The position numbers and the translations under genes are program-made. 64,000 nucleotides of DNA, taken from positions 1 through 64,000 of the forward strand of contig JAFSGE010000030.1 in NCBI GenBank assembly GCA_017434885.1, written 5' to 3'. The notes beneath the pieces were generated by a model that ran no database searches, had not been told where the DNA came from, and worked only from the letters and a program-made list of their open reading frames with translations. Source of the DNA: Lachnospiraceae bacterium. Lineage in GTDB: Bacteria; Bacillota; Clostridia; Lachnospirales; Lachnospiraceae. Position 1 is the stretch's first letter. Each line of letters begins with the position of its first letter. This document shows, piece by piece, positions 36,294 to 46,497 of the stretch.

Positions 36294-38024
36294 GTGAGGA
36301 TGCAAAGAGTAAAAGAAATAGATAAATATCTGATACTGATATTATTGCTATTATTTTGCATTTTTCAATATGGAATTGAAAAAATATGTGGTTTTACTTT
36401 ATATCCTGATGAATTTGGATATTGGTCAAGCGCGGCGAATGTAGTCGGATATGACTGGTCAGAAGTTGCCTCGCTTGGTTCTTATTATTCATTTGGATAT
36501 AGTCTGGTGTTAATTCCTATACTGAAAATATTTGGCGGCGGTGTGGCGGCATATAAGGCAGCAATCGCGGTCAATGTATGTTTTGTATGCATAGGAATAT
36601 TTTTGCTGATGGGAATATTAAAACGCATTTTCCCTCATATTAGCAATTTGAAAAGAATTTTTATCAGTGGGATGGCGGCAATGTATCCGCCATGGATTTT
36701 TTATATGCAGATGACGTTGGCAGAATCGTTATTGATGATGTTGTTCGTACTGATTTGTTGGCTGATTATCTGTTTGATTCAGAAACCAAATGTGATGACG
36801 GCAGGGCTTCTTGCTATTGCATTGGTATATATATATTCCGTACATATGCGCACAGTCGGGATTATTATTGCCTGTCTGATGATGCTTGTGCTATGGGGAC
36901 TCAGTAATCCCGCTATTCGAAAACAATTATTACTGTTTCTGGTAGTGTTATTTATTGCCTGTGTTATCGTTCTTGTAATTAAAAGGAATGTTGTATTACA
37001 GGTATTTTCTTATGCAGATGCAGAGACACTGGCAGTGAATGATTACGGAAGTCAGTGGGAAAAGTTTCGAAAGATTTTAAGTCCGGACGGTGTTTTTCAG
37101 TTACTGATTGCGGTTACCGGAAAACTGTTTTACCTTGGACTTTCAAGTTTCGGAACTTTTTATTGGTTTCTTTGGTGGAGTGCCAGAGAAACGTTTCGAT
37201 TGTTAAAAAAGATTTGGCAGAAAAGAGAGTGTTATGTGCAGAATTTTTTGGCTGCTTTTTTATTACTGTCAGTGATTGGAGAAGTATTAATCAGCAGCAT
37301 TTATATGCATGGCTCTGTAAAAATAGATTGTTTGCTTTATGGCAGGTACAATGAGTTTCTGATTCCGGTATTGATGGTATTTGGAATAGCTGCAATGTAT
37401 AGAAGCAGAAGATTGTTATATGGATTGTTAATGCAAGCAGCATTAACAGGGATTATGATTCCGGGACTGTTTTATTATATAAGGAAAAACAATATGGAAG
37501 GAATCAGAGGATATTTTGTTACCGGAATCAGCTATTTCCTTGATAAAGATAATTTTGAGCCAAAGGAATATTTAATAACGGCATGGCTTGTAGGAATTGT
37601 ACTTATGACATTTGCAGCAGTGATTGTGTGGGTAAGTAAACGCATCCGAGGGGCGGCATGGGTACTAATCCTTGCAATTGCAATGGAAATAATTTGTGCG
37701 ATACGGGTAAGTAATGATTACACTTATCAGGTAAATAAGAATATTTATCCTGATTTACTGATTGCTGAGACAATAGAATCTGTCGGAAAACCGGAGGATG
37801 AAATTGTTTACTTGAATGAGGGCATTTATGTATTTGTCAGTTTTCAGCAGATGCAGATGCCAAAGAGAAGTATAAAAGTGGCAAGTGAAGAACAACTGCA
37901 GCAGCTGGAAAGTATGGGGAGATTTTTGATAACAGACAGCAAGAGTAAATACAACGAAATATTGAAGGAACAGTATGACAGACAGGTGATTTCACCTACC
38001 TTTCATTTATATTATAATGAATAG
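36294..38024 (+). CDS. Multi-pass GT-C-type glycosyltransferase
   Basis: About 576 residues with some 11-12 membrane helices and a C-terminal soluble domain. The first outer loop carries YPDEFGYW, the Asp/Glu motif of the GT-C fold (ArnT/PMT/GT39-like), which uses polyprenyl-phosphate sugars as donors. This fits the neighbouring polyprenyl-phosphate-type GT2 at 38577. The GTG at 36294 has AGGA 6 nt upstream; ATG 36300 is the alternative. The in-frame codons before that run through the upstream hairpin. Confidence 0.75.
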   Translation: MRMQRVKEIDKYLILILLLLFCIFQYGIEKICGFTLYPDEFGYWSSAANVVGYDWSEVASLGSYYSFGYSLVLIPILKIFGGGVAAYKAAIAVNVCFVCIGIFLLMGILKRIFPHISNLKRIFISGMAAMYPPWIFYMQMTLAESLLMMLFVLICWLIICLIQKPNVMTAGLLAIALVYIYSVHMRTVGIIIACLMMLVLWGLSNPAIRKQLLLFLVVLFIACVIVLVIKRNVVLQVFSYADAETLAVNDYGSQWEKFRKILSPDGVFQLLIAVTGKLFYLGLSSFGTFYWFLWWSARETFRLLKKIWQKRECYVQNFLAAFLLLSVIGEVLISSIYMHGSVKIDCLLYGRYNEFLIPVLMVFGIAAMYRSRRLLYGLLMQAALTGIMIPGLFYYIRKNNMEGIRGYFVTGISYFLDKDNFEPKEYLITAWLVGIVLMTFAAVIVWVSKRIRGAAWVLILAIAMEIICAIRVSNDYTYQVNKNIYPDLLIAETIESVGKPEDEIVYLNEGIYVFVSFQQMQMPKRSIKVASEEQLQQLESMGRFLITDSKSKYNEILKEQYDRQVISPTFHLYYNE

Positions 38025-38044
38025 CTTTAAGAAATGAGGAAAAA

Positions 38045-38575
38045 ATGAAAAAGTTATTTTCAGTAATGCTTGGAATTGTATTTGCAGGCATGCTTTGGGG
38101 AATTTTTAATGTGGATGCAGAGGCAAATGCAAATCAGTCAGGTCAAATTATGGCAGTGACAGAAGAGACTGACGTGAAAGAAAGTCCCGATGAAAATGCA
38201 GAGACAATTGTAACCTTTGCGGCAGGAAATACCGTTTTTGTAACCGGAGAAGAGGGCAATTGGTATATTGTCTTTTATCAGGGAAAAAGCGGTTACGTGA
38301 AGAAAGAGTGTGTACAGTCAGGGGAAGCAGAAAAGCAAGACTATTTAGAGGCACTTGATGAGGAAATGAATGCCACGCAGGCGGAAAATAAAATGGTTGT
38401 TGAGGAAATAGAGAGACGAAGGGAAGAAAAGAAGCATTCCATTATATGGGGTGTTGTTATTGTAGCACTGATTATCGGTATTTTTGCGACCGGTATTATT
38501 TCTACCGTAAAAAACGGAAAGAAAGAAGATGATGCCGAACTTGAAGTAATTGATTTAGACGAAGAGAACGAATGA
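38045..38575 (+). CDS. SH3b-domain membrane protein
   Basis: A 176-residue protein. A signal peptide or anchor lies at 1-25 and a bacterial SH3 domain at about 33-95 (VKESPDENAETIVTFAAGNTVFVTGEEGNWYIVFYQGKSGYVKKECV), a cell-wall-binding fold. A charged helix leads to a membrane segment (IIWGVVIVALIIGIFATGII) and an acidic tail. Its position inside the polysaccharide locus suggests a role at the wall. The next gene starts one base after its stop. Confidence 0.8.
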   Translation: MKKLFSVMLGIVFAGMLWGIFNVDAEANANQSGQIMAVTEETDVKESPDENAETIVTFAAGNTVFVTGEEGNWYIVFYQGKSGYVKKECVQSGEAEKQDYLEALDEEMNATQAENKMVVEEIERRREEKKHSIIWGVVIVALIIGIFATGIISTVKNGKKEDDAELEVIDLDEENE

Positions 38576-38576
38576 G

Positions 38577-39581
38577 ATGAAACTAATTATTCAGATACCG
38601 TGTTATAACGAGGCAGATACTTTGGAAGTTACGCTAAATGACCTTCCGAAGAAACTGGAGGGAATTGACGAAATTGAATATCTGATTATCAATGACGGAA
38701 GTAAGGATGAAACGGTGGAGGTTGCCAGAAACTGGGGAGTTCACCATATCATTAGTTTCAGTCAGAATAAGGGACTTGCAAGGGGATTTATGGCAGGTCT
38801 GGACGGCTGTCTTCGAAATGGTGCAGACATTATTGTAAACACAGATGCGGATAACCAATATCGGGCAGAAGATATAGAACGACTGATAAAGCCTATATTG
38901 GATGGTGATGCCGATATGGTAATCGGTTCCAGGCCTATTGATGAGACGGAGCACTTCTCCTATCTGAAGAAAAAATTGCAACATTTTGGCAGTTGGGCTG
39001 TAAGGAAAGCTTCCAATACGGATATCGAAGATGCCCCAAGTGGTTTCCGCGCCATGACAAGGGAAGCGGCACTGCACCTTAATGTGATTAATGATTATAC
39101 CTATACATTGGAAACAATTGTACAGGCAGGACGGGACAAAATAGCAGTTACAAGTGTACCGATACATACAAACCCGGATTTAAGACCGTCTAGGCTTTTT
39201 GACGGAATATGGTCCTATGTAAAAAAATCAGTAGTAATTATTTTGCGTGCATATATGATGTATCAGCCGCTTAAATGTTTTACTTATTTGTCAATATTGC
39301 CATTGCTATGCGGTATTGGCATTGGAATGAGATTTTTATGGCTGATTGCAATCGGACAAGGATACGGGCATGTACAGTCGCTGATTTTAGCGTGTACGCT
39401 TATTATTGTGGGATTTCTGACATTTATGATAGGGCTTGTGTCGGATTTGATTGCGGCAAATCGAAAGATGCTTGCAGATACGCAGTATCATGTGAGAAGG
39501 ATGGAGTATGATAATTGTTTGCAACATAATATTATCAGAACCGATGAGAAGGAATATAAGAAAATAAGAAAAACTGGATGA
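38577..39581 (+). CDS. GT2 glycosyltransferase, polyprenyl-phosphate sugar synthase type
   Basis: A 334-residue enzyme. The catalytic domain shows IIQIPCYNEADTL at the start and the DxD in NTDADNQY (D90, D92). Two C-terminal membrane helices follow (about 235-300), as in DPM1/GtrB-like enzymes that load sugars on undecaprenyl phosphate. It likely provides the donor for the GT-C enzymes at 36294 and 43861 (inference). Confidence 0.85.
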   Translation: MKLIIQIPCYNEADTLEVTLNDLPKKLEGIDEIEYLIINDGSKDETVEVARNWGVHHIISFSQNKGLARGFMAGLDGCLRNGADIIVNTDADNQYRAEDIERLIKPILDGDADMVIGSRPIDETEHFSYLKKKLQHFGSWAVRKASNTDIEDAPSGFRAMTREAALHLNVINDYTYTLETIVQAGRDKIAVTSVPIHTNPDLRPSRLFDGIWSYVKKSVVIILRAYMMYQPLKCFTYLSILPLLCGIGIGMRFLWLIAIGQGYGHVQSLILACTLIIVGFLTFMIGLVSDLIAANRKMLADTQYHVRRMEYDNCLQHNIIRTDEKEYKKIRKTG

Positions 39582-39594
39582 AAAGGGATTACAA

Positions 39595-41421
39595 ATGAAA
39601 ATTCAAAATTTACTGTTACCTGAACTTGGTATTTGTACAGAAGAGACTTTATATTTTCATAGAGAAAAGGATAGGGAAAGAGAAGTTAGTTATATAGAAG
39701 CAGAAAAGGCATTAGCGTTTAGAGAATTTGGCAAAATCTTTTTTGACTCCTACTTTAATGGATTGTCTGTTGAAAAATGGAAGAAATATACACAAATTGA
39801 AAATATAAACATACATCTATATTTACAGGGATGTTTTGAAGTTACATTGAATAATGTCCGAATGATTAACGGAAGAAGAAGTGTATCTGTACTCGATAGA
39901 AGAATTGTCGATGCAAAAGAAAAAAGTGAATTTTTATTTCCCTACAAATTATATGAATACAAAGGAATGCTTGCTTTTGAATTAAAAGCAATGGAGAATG
40001 ATGCTATTTATTATGGTGGATACTATGATGCAGAAATAGAAGATAATGCATTACAAGATGTAGATATCGCAATTAATATATGTACATATAAACGTGAACC
40101 GTTTGTTAAAAGAAATATTGATAATTTGAAGAAAGCTATTATAAATAATCCGCAAAGTGAGATGTATGGACACCTAAGGGTCTACATTTCCGATAATGGA
40201 AATACGTTGACGGATGAAGGGGTTGGAGGAAATGGAATTCATATTGTAAATAACAAGAACGTAGGCGGAGCGGGAGGATTTACCAGAGGGCTGATTGAAA
40301 TTATTGATAATCAGTATGATTTTGCAGCGACGCATGCGTTAATGATGGATGATGATATTATTATCACTCCGGAAGCTTTATTTAGAACATATATGTTATT
40401 AAAATGTAGAAAAGAAAAATATAAAGATATGCTTGTTGGCGGAGCCATGATGAGAATTGATGATCCGGCAATTCAGGTAGAAGCAGGAGCATCATGGAAT
40501 GCAGGACAATTGGTATCGAATAAAGCTAATTTAGATATGAGTTTGGTAGAAAATTGCTTGGTAAATGAAGTGGAAGAGTATACAGAATACAATGCATGGT
40601 GGTATTGCTGTATGCCTATGACATTGATATCAAAAGAGAATCTTCCGTTACCTATTTTTATTCGTGGGGATGATTTGGAGTACGGATTAAGAAATAAAAG
40701 AAAAGTGGTTTTACTTAATGGTATATGTGTTTGGCATGAGGCATTTGAAAATAAATATTCTTCATACCTGCAATATTATATTTTAAGGAATTTATTATAT
40801 GATAATGCGATTCATTTTCCTACATATCGTTTAAGTTCCTTTTTGTATCGTTTGTACACAACTGTAGGAAGAGAAATTATTTATTATCGATATAAAAATA
40901 TAAACCTGTTATATAAAGGTGTATATGATTTTTATAAAGGAATTGATTTTTTAATACATACAGATGGGGAAATGTTGCATAAGGAAATCATGCAATTGGG
41001 ATATAAAGCTGTTCCTATAGAGGAACTGGATAAAGTTGCGTATCGCCTCCCTAAGTATCAGCAAAGTTTTGTACAAAGTGACCACGGAATTAAAAAAGTA
41101 CTTCGTTATGTTACACTTAACGGATACTTTTTACCGGCAAAGCGACAAAAGAATAAAGAGTGTCAGATTGTTTCCATGAGTATGTGTCGTCCGATTAATT
41201 TTTACAGGGAAAAACGAGTGTTAAATTATGATGAGGCCAGTGGAAAGGGATTTGTGACGGAAAAGAATTGGATAAGTACTTTGAAAGCAATGTTTGGACT
41301 TTTCAGAATTACGATAGTTTCGATTTTTTCATTTTCAAGAGCAATGAAAAAATTTAGAAAAGAAAGCACAGAAGTAATGCAGGGAGAATTTTGGGAAGAA
41401 TATTTACAATTAGGAAAATAG
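39595..41421 (+). CDS. GlfT2-like galactofuranosyltransferase
   Basis: A 608-residue GT2 enzyme with the GlfT2 architecture: an N-terminal beta-sandwich (about 1-150), a GT-A domain, and a helical C-terminus. The GT-A domain shows ICTYKRE, a DDD metal motif at 252-254, WW at 335-336, DD at 359-360 in RGDDLEYG and the histidine in WHEAF near 381. Spacing resembles mycobacterial GlfT2, which builds galactan from UDP-galactofuranose. The UDP-galactopyranose mutase at 45375 supplies that donor. It is AT-rich relative to core genes. Confidence 0.88.
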   Translation: MKIQNLLLPELGICTEETLYFHREKDREREVSYIEAEKALAFREFGKIFFDSYFNGLSVEKWKKYTQIENINIHLYLQGCFEVTLNNVRMINGRRSVSVLDRRIVDAKEKSEFLFPYKLYEYKGMLAFELKAMENDAIYYGGYYDAEIEDNALQDVDIAINICTYKREPFVKRNIDNLKKAIINNPQSEMYGHLRVYISDNGNTLTDEGVGGNGIHIVNNKNVGGAGGFTRGLIEIIDNQYDFAATHALMMDDDIIITPEALFRTYMLLKCRKEKYKDMLVGGAMMRIDDPAIQVEAGASWNAGQLVSNKANLDMSLVENCLVNEVEEYTEYNAWWYCCMPMTLISKENLPLPIFIRGDDLEYGLRNKRKVVLLNGICVWHEAFENKYSSYLQYYILRNLLYDNAIHFPTYRLSSFLYRLYTTVGREIIYYRYKNINLLYKGVYDFYKGIDFLIHTDGEMLHKEIMQLGYKAVPIEELDKVAYRLPKYQQSFVQSDHGIKKVLRYVTLNGYFLPAKRQKNKECQIVSMSMCRPINFYREKRVLNYDEASGKGFVTEKNWISTLKAMFGLFRITIVSIFSFSRAMKKFRKESTEVMQGEFWEEYLQLGK

Positions 41422-41452
41422 AATTTGAGTATTGGTTATGTGGTGAGGAACA

Positions 41453-43864
41453 ATGAAAAGAATAGTTGGAAGAAAGTGTACAGGATGTGGAGCTTGTTAT
41501 AATATATGTCCCCAAAATGCAATTATTATGAAGGAAGATGAGGAAGGATTTTTATATCCGGAAATACAAGAAGATAAGTGTATTCATTGTGGCGTGTGTG
41601 AAAAGATATGTCCGACGTTACATCCTGTGTATGAAAATAATCAGGATGCAGATTGTTATGCAATGATGGCATCAGATGAATTGAGAAAAAATAGTTCCAG
41701 CGGAGCTTTCGTACCGCTTGTTGCAGAATGGATTTTTGAACAGGGAGGGGTTGTATACGGAGCTGCATGGAGAGAAGATTGGTCTGTTCATCACATAAGA
41801 GTAGACAATATTGAAGAATTATATAAAATTAAAAGTTCAAAATATATGCAAAGTGATATCGAACTTTGCTATCAAGATGCTAAAAAACAGCTTGAGAGTG
41901 GAAAGTGGGTGCTTTTTACAGGGACACCATGCCAGATAGCAGGATTGTATGCATTTTTAGGCAATAAGAAAGATAATAAGCAATTGATTACAATTGATAT
42001 TATATGTCATGGAACCCCTTCGTATAAGGTGTTCAATAAATATTTATGCGATAATTATGATGTTAAAAAGATTAAGAAAATTGATTTTAGGGATAAATCG
42101 GTATTTGGATGGTCAACATGTCAAAATATTTATTTTGATTCTAATGAAATTGTTAGAATAAATAATAAAAAAGATACTTTTTTTCAGGGATTTTTACCCT
42201 GCTTGTTTAATCGTCCTTCTTGTTCAACGTGCCAATTTAATAAGTTACCTAGGCAAGGAAATGTTACAGTAGGAGATTTCTGGGGAGTAGAACAATATGA
42301 TAGAGCGTTTGATGATAGATTAGGAACATCCGCGGTCATAGTAAATAATGTAAAGGGGGAAAAAATTGTTGAATTACTTTCTTCAAGAATGAAATTGTGG
42401 AAAAAGGTATCAATTGAATCAATTACAAAGATAAATAAGACGGTATTACACGCTTACAAAGATCATTCTGGAAGAAAGCATTTTTATTCAGCATTTACCT
42501 TAAAACCATTTAATCAATTAGTAAATGATAGTTTGAATCATCATTATGACATAGGGGTAGTTGGACTTTGGTATGGAATTAATTATGGTTCTATATTAAC
42601 GTATTATGCATTATATTCATTGTTGCATGATTTGGGATATGATGCGGTAATGCTTCCCAAACCAAATCATTTGTGGAAAGATGTTACAGAAAGGTTTGAT
42701 GATGCTAACAGTATTGCACAGAAATTTATATGGAGACACTGTAATGTATTTCTCAAATGTGGATGTCAAGAAGAATATACAAGATTTAATGATAGATGTA
42801 CAGATTTTATCATAGGAAGTGATGTTGTATGGAAATATAGTGTATGTGGTAAAGATACCGACCAGTTTTTCTTTTTGGATTGGGTAGAAGAAGGACATAA
42901 GAAGATTGCGTATGCAGCATCTTTTGGAAATGGGTTAGAAGGAACGGAGGAATACAAGACCAAAGCAAGATATTATTTGAATCAATTTGATGCTGTTTCG
43001 ATTAGAGAAACATATGGTGCGGACGTAGCTAAAAAAGAATGTAAAAGAAGTGATATTGAACAGGTTCTTGATCCTGTATTTGTTTGTAATTCTGACATTT
43101 ATTATAAAGTAATTGCTGAATCTAGTGTAAATATAAATAAGAAGTTTATATTTGTATATATGCTGAATGTTTCAAATGCTAATAAAAAAGAAAAAGTACT
43201 TCAAGATATTTCTAAATTGAAACAAGAAGAAGTTATATTTTGTGGTAATCCAAATGCAATTGAGAGAATGAAATCTATATATAATGGTGTATTAGAAAAT
43301 ACACCAAGCGTTGAAGATTGGCTAGCATATATACAGAACTGTAGTTTCTATATGGGTGATAGTTATCATGGATTGTGTTTTGCACTTATTTTTCATAAAC
43401 CGTTTGTGATTTTAGCAGGAGAAAGTGTTGTTAGTTTTTCAGAACAAAGATTTATCAGTCTTTTAGAATTGGTTGATTTAAAGGAGAGATTTATAACGAA
43501 TCTTGATGACTTATCGTATATACAAAATTTATGTAATGAAGAAATAGATTGGAATTATGTTGATGCGAGACTAGCAGAGAATAAAGATAGGTCAATTAAT
43601 TGGTTGAAATCAGCATTGAGAAAAGAGACAAGATGCTTGGATGCCAAAGAATGCATTACAGACAGCTATGTAAGGAAGATGAATGATAAGGTTGCAGAAT
43701 TGGAGCAAAGGTTAGAGCAACAACAGAATATTTTGACAAATGTAATAAATAGGCAACAAGCAGAAGAACAGATAAAGGATTCGCTTTCATATAGGATTGG
43801 AAGGAGTATTACTTGGATTCCAAGGAAAGTGAAACGAGTATTAAAGGTGAGAAAATTGAAATGA
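41453..43864 (+). CDS. Fusion of ferredoxin/FrhB-type protein and polysaccharide pyruvyl transferase
   Basis: An 803-residue protein. Two [4Fe-4S] motifs (CTGCGACYNICP near 9-20, CIHCGVCEKICP near 46-57) precede FrhB N- and C-domains (F420 hydrogenase beta-like) to about 350. From about 360 (IGVVGLWYGINYGSILTYYAL) to about 690 (GDSYHGLCFALIFHKPFVIL) is a polysaccharide pyruvyl transferase domain. A coiled coil near 735-770 and a basic end finish it. Both domains occur as neighbours in polysaccharide loci; here they are one chain. It overlaps the next gene by ATGA. The FrhB reaction is unknown. Confidence 0.85.
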   Translation: MKRIVGRKCTGCGACYNICPQNAIIMKEDEEGFLYPEIQEDKCIHCGVCEKICPTLHPVYENNQDADCYAMMASDELRKNSSSGAFVPLVAEWIFEQGGVVYGAAWREDWSVHHIRVDNIEELYKIKSSKYMQSDIELCYQDAKKQLESGKWVLFTGTPCQIAGLYAFLGNKKDNKQLITIDIICHGTPSYKVFNKYLCDNYDVKKIKKIDFRDKSVFGWSTCQNIYFDSNEIVRINNKKDTFFQGFLPCLFNRPSCSTCQFNKLPRQGNVTVGDFWGVEQYDRAFDDRLGTSAVIVNNVKGEKIVELLSSRMKLWKKVSIESITKINKTVLHAYKDHSGRKHFYSAFTLKPFNQLVNDSLNHHYDIGVVGLWYGINYGSILTYYALYSLLHDLGYDAVMLPKPNHLWKDVTERFDDANSIAQKFIWRHCNVFLKCGCQEEYTRFNDRCTDFIIGSDVVWKYSVCGKDTDQFFFLDWVEEGHKKIAYAASFGNGLEGTEEYKTKARYYLNQFDAVSIRETYGADVAKKECKRSDIEQVLDPVFVCNSDIYYKVIAESSVNINKKFIFVYMLNVSNANKKEKVLQDISKLKQEEVIFCGNPNAIERMKSIYNGVLENTPSVEDWLAYIQNCSFYMGDSYHGLCFALIFHKPFVILAGESVVSFSEQRFISLLELVDLKERFITNLDDLSYIQNLCNEEIDWNYVDARLAENKDRSINWLKSALRKETRCLDAKECITDSYVRKMNDKVAELEQRLEQQQNILTNVINRQQAEEQIKDSLSYRIGRSITWIPRKVKRVLKVRKLK

Positions 43865-45345
43865 AGAAGAAAATAGAAAAAATAGAATTAAAAAAAAGAT
43901 ATGGCTTAATTTTATTACTTGGTGTAATATCGACAATTTTTGTGTATCTGTTTTCATATAGTACTTCACCATTTTATCCCTTTTATTATGGTGGTGATTC
44001 AGCACAGTTTCAAACTGTTGGAAAAGCGTGGTTGAATGGAATGATACCATATAGAGATGTTTTTGACCATAAAGGACCTTTGATTTTCTTTATCAATATG
44101 GTAGGGTGGGGGATTACAAAATCAGCAACAGGTATTATGCTTATACAAATTGTTGCACTGCTATTTACGTTAATTGGAATATATTTTTTGAGCCAGCTTT
44201 TGATGGATAATAAGGGATATGGAATTATGACAGTGGTATTATCACTGGTTATTTTGAACTTATATTATTCAGAAGGAAACAGGGTAGAAGAGTATTGCTT
44301 ACCATTTATATGTTATAGTAGCTATTTTCAAATCAGATTTTTATTTAAGAGAAATTTATTACAAAAACATAACATAAAATATTCTTTTTTTTATGGGATT
44401 TCCATTAGCGTTTGCCTGCTCACAAGGATAACCAATGCTATAACCATTTGTGTGGGAGTTTTGCTTATATGTATCTGGTTGTTAAAGGATAAAGAATATA
44501 AAGAACTTGTAAAAAATGGGTTGGCTATGCTTGTAGGAATTATGTTTTTGATAATTCCATTTGCAATATATTTTTTGTTAAATAATGCGTTCAGCGACTT
44601 CCTTTATGGAATGATTGGCTATAACTTAGAATATCAAAAAGAAATGAGTTCATGGCTTGCAGAGGCTACCGGAGAAAATTGGAAAAATTTTATAATATTT
44701 TATTTTAGTAGCTATTGCATTTTTTTTACAGCTTTTTTTGCATTTAAACGTAAAGAATATTTATATACTGTATATTGTGTATTATGTGGCATTATGGAAA
44801 TGTATTTGTTCTGTAGCGGTGGGTTATTTCCGGCTTATGCGATAATTACTTTGCCTCAATTCACATTATTTTTTAATGAAGTAATGATAATGGATAAAAA
44901 GAATAATGAAAACCGTGTAGTCAAAACAGTCATATTATGTTGGGTTAGTTGTTTGCTTTTTTCAAATTTTATAGACAGAGGAATTGTTTGGCCTATAGAT
45001 ATTCATAATCGTTATAAACAATTAAAAATAGTTGGTTATGAAGAAATTCTTAAAATGGTGCCAGAAGAGGAACTGGATTCATTTATAGCATATGGAGGAA
45101 ATGATTTTAAAACATTATATTTGTTAAACGACATTTTACCTGAATATAAATATTTTGTGATTCAAGAGTGGCATGGTCGTTTTAGTCAGAAAACAAAAGA
45201 AGATATCTATGAGGTATTTGCAAATGGAAATGTAAATTGGATTTTAACAGAAGGTAATGCTAATAATATTCAAAGCGTTTTAGATAGTAAATATGTATTG
45301 CATGCAGAAAAAGATAAATATTGTTTGTATAAATTGAAAAACTAA
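43861..45345 (+). CDS. Multi-pass GT-C-type (GT39-like) glycosyltransferase
   Basis: A 494-residue membrane protein. After the first helix the outer loop reads YYGGDSAQFQTVGKAWLNGMIPYRDVFDHKGP, the pattern of GT39/ArnT-like enzymes with a catalytic acidic residue (D in GGDS). About 10 helices and a C-terminal domain follow. ATG 43861 overlaps the stop of the preceding gene (ATGA) and has AAAGGTGAG upstream. AT-rich. Confidence 0.75.
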   Translation: MKKKIEKIELKKRYGLILLLGVISTIFVYLFSYSTSPFYPFYYGGDSAQFQTVGKAWLNGMIPYRDVFDHKGPLIFFINMVGWGITKSATGIMLIQIVALLFTLIGIYFLSQLLMDNKGYGIMTVVLSLVILNLYYSEGNRVEEYCLPFICYSSYFQIRFLFKRNLLQKHNIKYSFFYGISISVCLLTRITNAITICVGVLLICIWLLKDKEYKELVKNGLAMLVGIMFLIIPFAIYFLLNNAFSDFLYGMIGYNLEYQKEMSSWLAEATGENWKNFIIFYFSSYCIFFTAFFAFKRKEYLYTVYCVLCGIMEMYLFCSGGLFPAYAIITLPQFTLFFNEVMIMDKKNNENRVVKTVILCWVSCLLFSNFIDRGIVWPIDIHNRYKQLKIVGYEEILKMVPEEELDSFIAYGGNDFKTLYLLNDILPEYKYFVIQEWHGRFSQKTKEDIYEVFANGNVNWILTEGNANNIQSVLDSKYVLHAEKDKYCLYKLKN

Positions 45346-45374
45346 TTTGACATTTGGAAAGTTGAGAAAAATAT

Positions 45375-46478
45375 ATGTATGATTATCTGATAGTAGGAGC
45401 CGGACTTTTTGGTGCAACTTTTGCACAGCGGGCTAGAGAAATAGGAAAGAAAGTAATAATTGTAGATAAGCGTTCTGCTGTAGGGGGTAATATTTATACA
45501 GAAGAAATTGAAGAAATTAATGTACATAAGTATGGGGCACATATTTTTCACACAAATAATAAAGAGGTATGGGATTACATAAATAGATTTGCAGAATTTA
45601 ATCGTTTTACAAATGCTCCAATTGCAAATTATAAAGGGGAAATTTATTCTTTACCTTTTAATATGTATACTTTTAATAAAATGTGGGGAGTTTCAACACC
45701 ACAAGAAGCCGCAGACCAAATAGAAAAACAGAGAAAAAATGCTAATATTACTAATCCCCAAAATTTGGAAGAACAAGCAATAGCCTTGGTAGGCAAGGAT
45801 ATATATGAAAAATTAATTAAGGGATATACTGAAAAACAATGGGGAAGACCATGTAACGAATTGCCTGCATTCATTATTCAAAGATTACCGGTACGTCTAA
45901 ACTATGATAATAATTATTTTAATGCGCTTTATCAGGGAATTCCAGTTGGTGGATATACCAAGATGGTAGAGAATATGTTGAATGATATCGAAGTGCGATT
46001 AGGAGTTGATTATTTAAAGTATAAAGATGAACTCGATGATAGTGCTCACAAAATTATTTATACGGGAGCTATAGATGCATACTTTAATTATGTGTTGGGA
46101 GCACTGGAATATCGTTCGGTTTGTTTTGAGACTGAAATATTAAATATACCTAATTATCAGGGAAATGCAGCAGTAAATTATACGGATGTTGAGACGCCAT
46201 GGACAAGAATTATTGAACATAAGCATTTTGAATTTGGGACACAACCTAAAACGGTAATAAGTAAAGAATTTTCTTCGGAATGGAAAGTCGGCGATGAACC
46301 TTACTATCCGGTTAATGATGAAAAAAATAATGCGTTGTATAAGAAATACAAAGAACTTGCGAAGAAAGAAGAAAAGGTAATATTCGGAGGGCGGCTTGGC
46401 GAATATAGATATTATGATATGGATATGGTGATTGCTACGGCTCTCGAATTAAGTGAAAGTGAATTAAGCATATCATAA
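45375..46478 (+). CDS. glf: UDP-galactopyranose mutase
   Basis: Flavoenzyme that converts UDP-galactopyranose to UDP-galactofuranose. It has 367 residues. An FAD-binding GAGLFGATFA motif is at the start, GGNIYTE and HKYGAHIFHTNN follow, and the substrate-binding RPCNELP and PWTRIIEH segments are present. With the GlfT2-like enzyme this shows the exported polymer contains galactofuranose. Confidence 0.96.
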   Translation: MYDYLIVGAGLFGATFAQRAREIGKKVIIVDKRSAVGGNIYTEEIEEINVHKYGAHIFHTNNKEVWDYINRFAEFNRFTNAPIANYKGEIYSLPFNMYTFNKMWGVSTPQEAADQIEKQRKNANITNPQNLEEQAIALVGKDIYEKLIKGYTEKQWGRPCNELPAFIIQRLPVRLNYDNNYFNALYQGIPVGGYTKMVENMLNDIEVRLGVDYLKYKDELDDSAHKIIYTGAIDAYFNYVLGALEYRSVCFETEILNIPNYQGNAAVNYTDVETPWTRIIEHKHFEFGTQPKTVISKEFSSEWKVGDEPYYPVNDEKNNALYKKYKELAKKEEKVIFGGRLGEYRYYDMDMVIATALELSESELSIS

Positions 46479-46497
46479 AATGTCGGAGAATTGTCGT

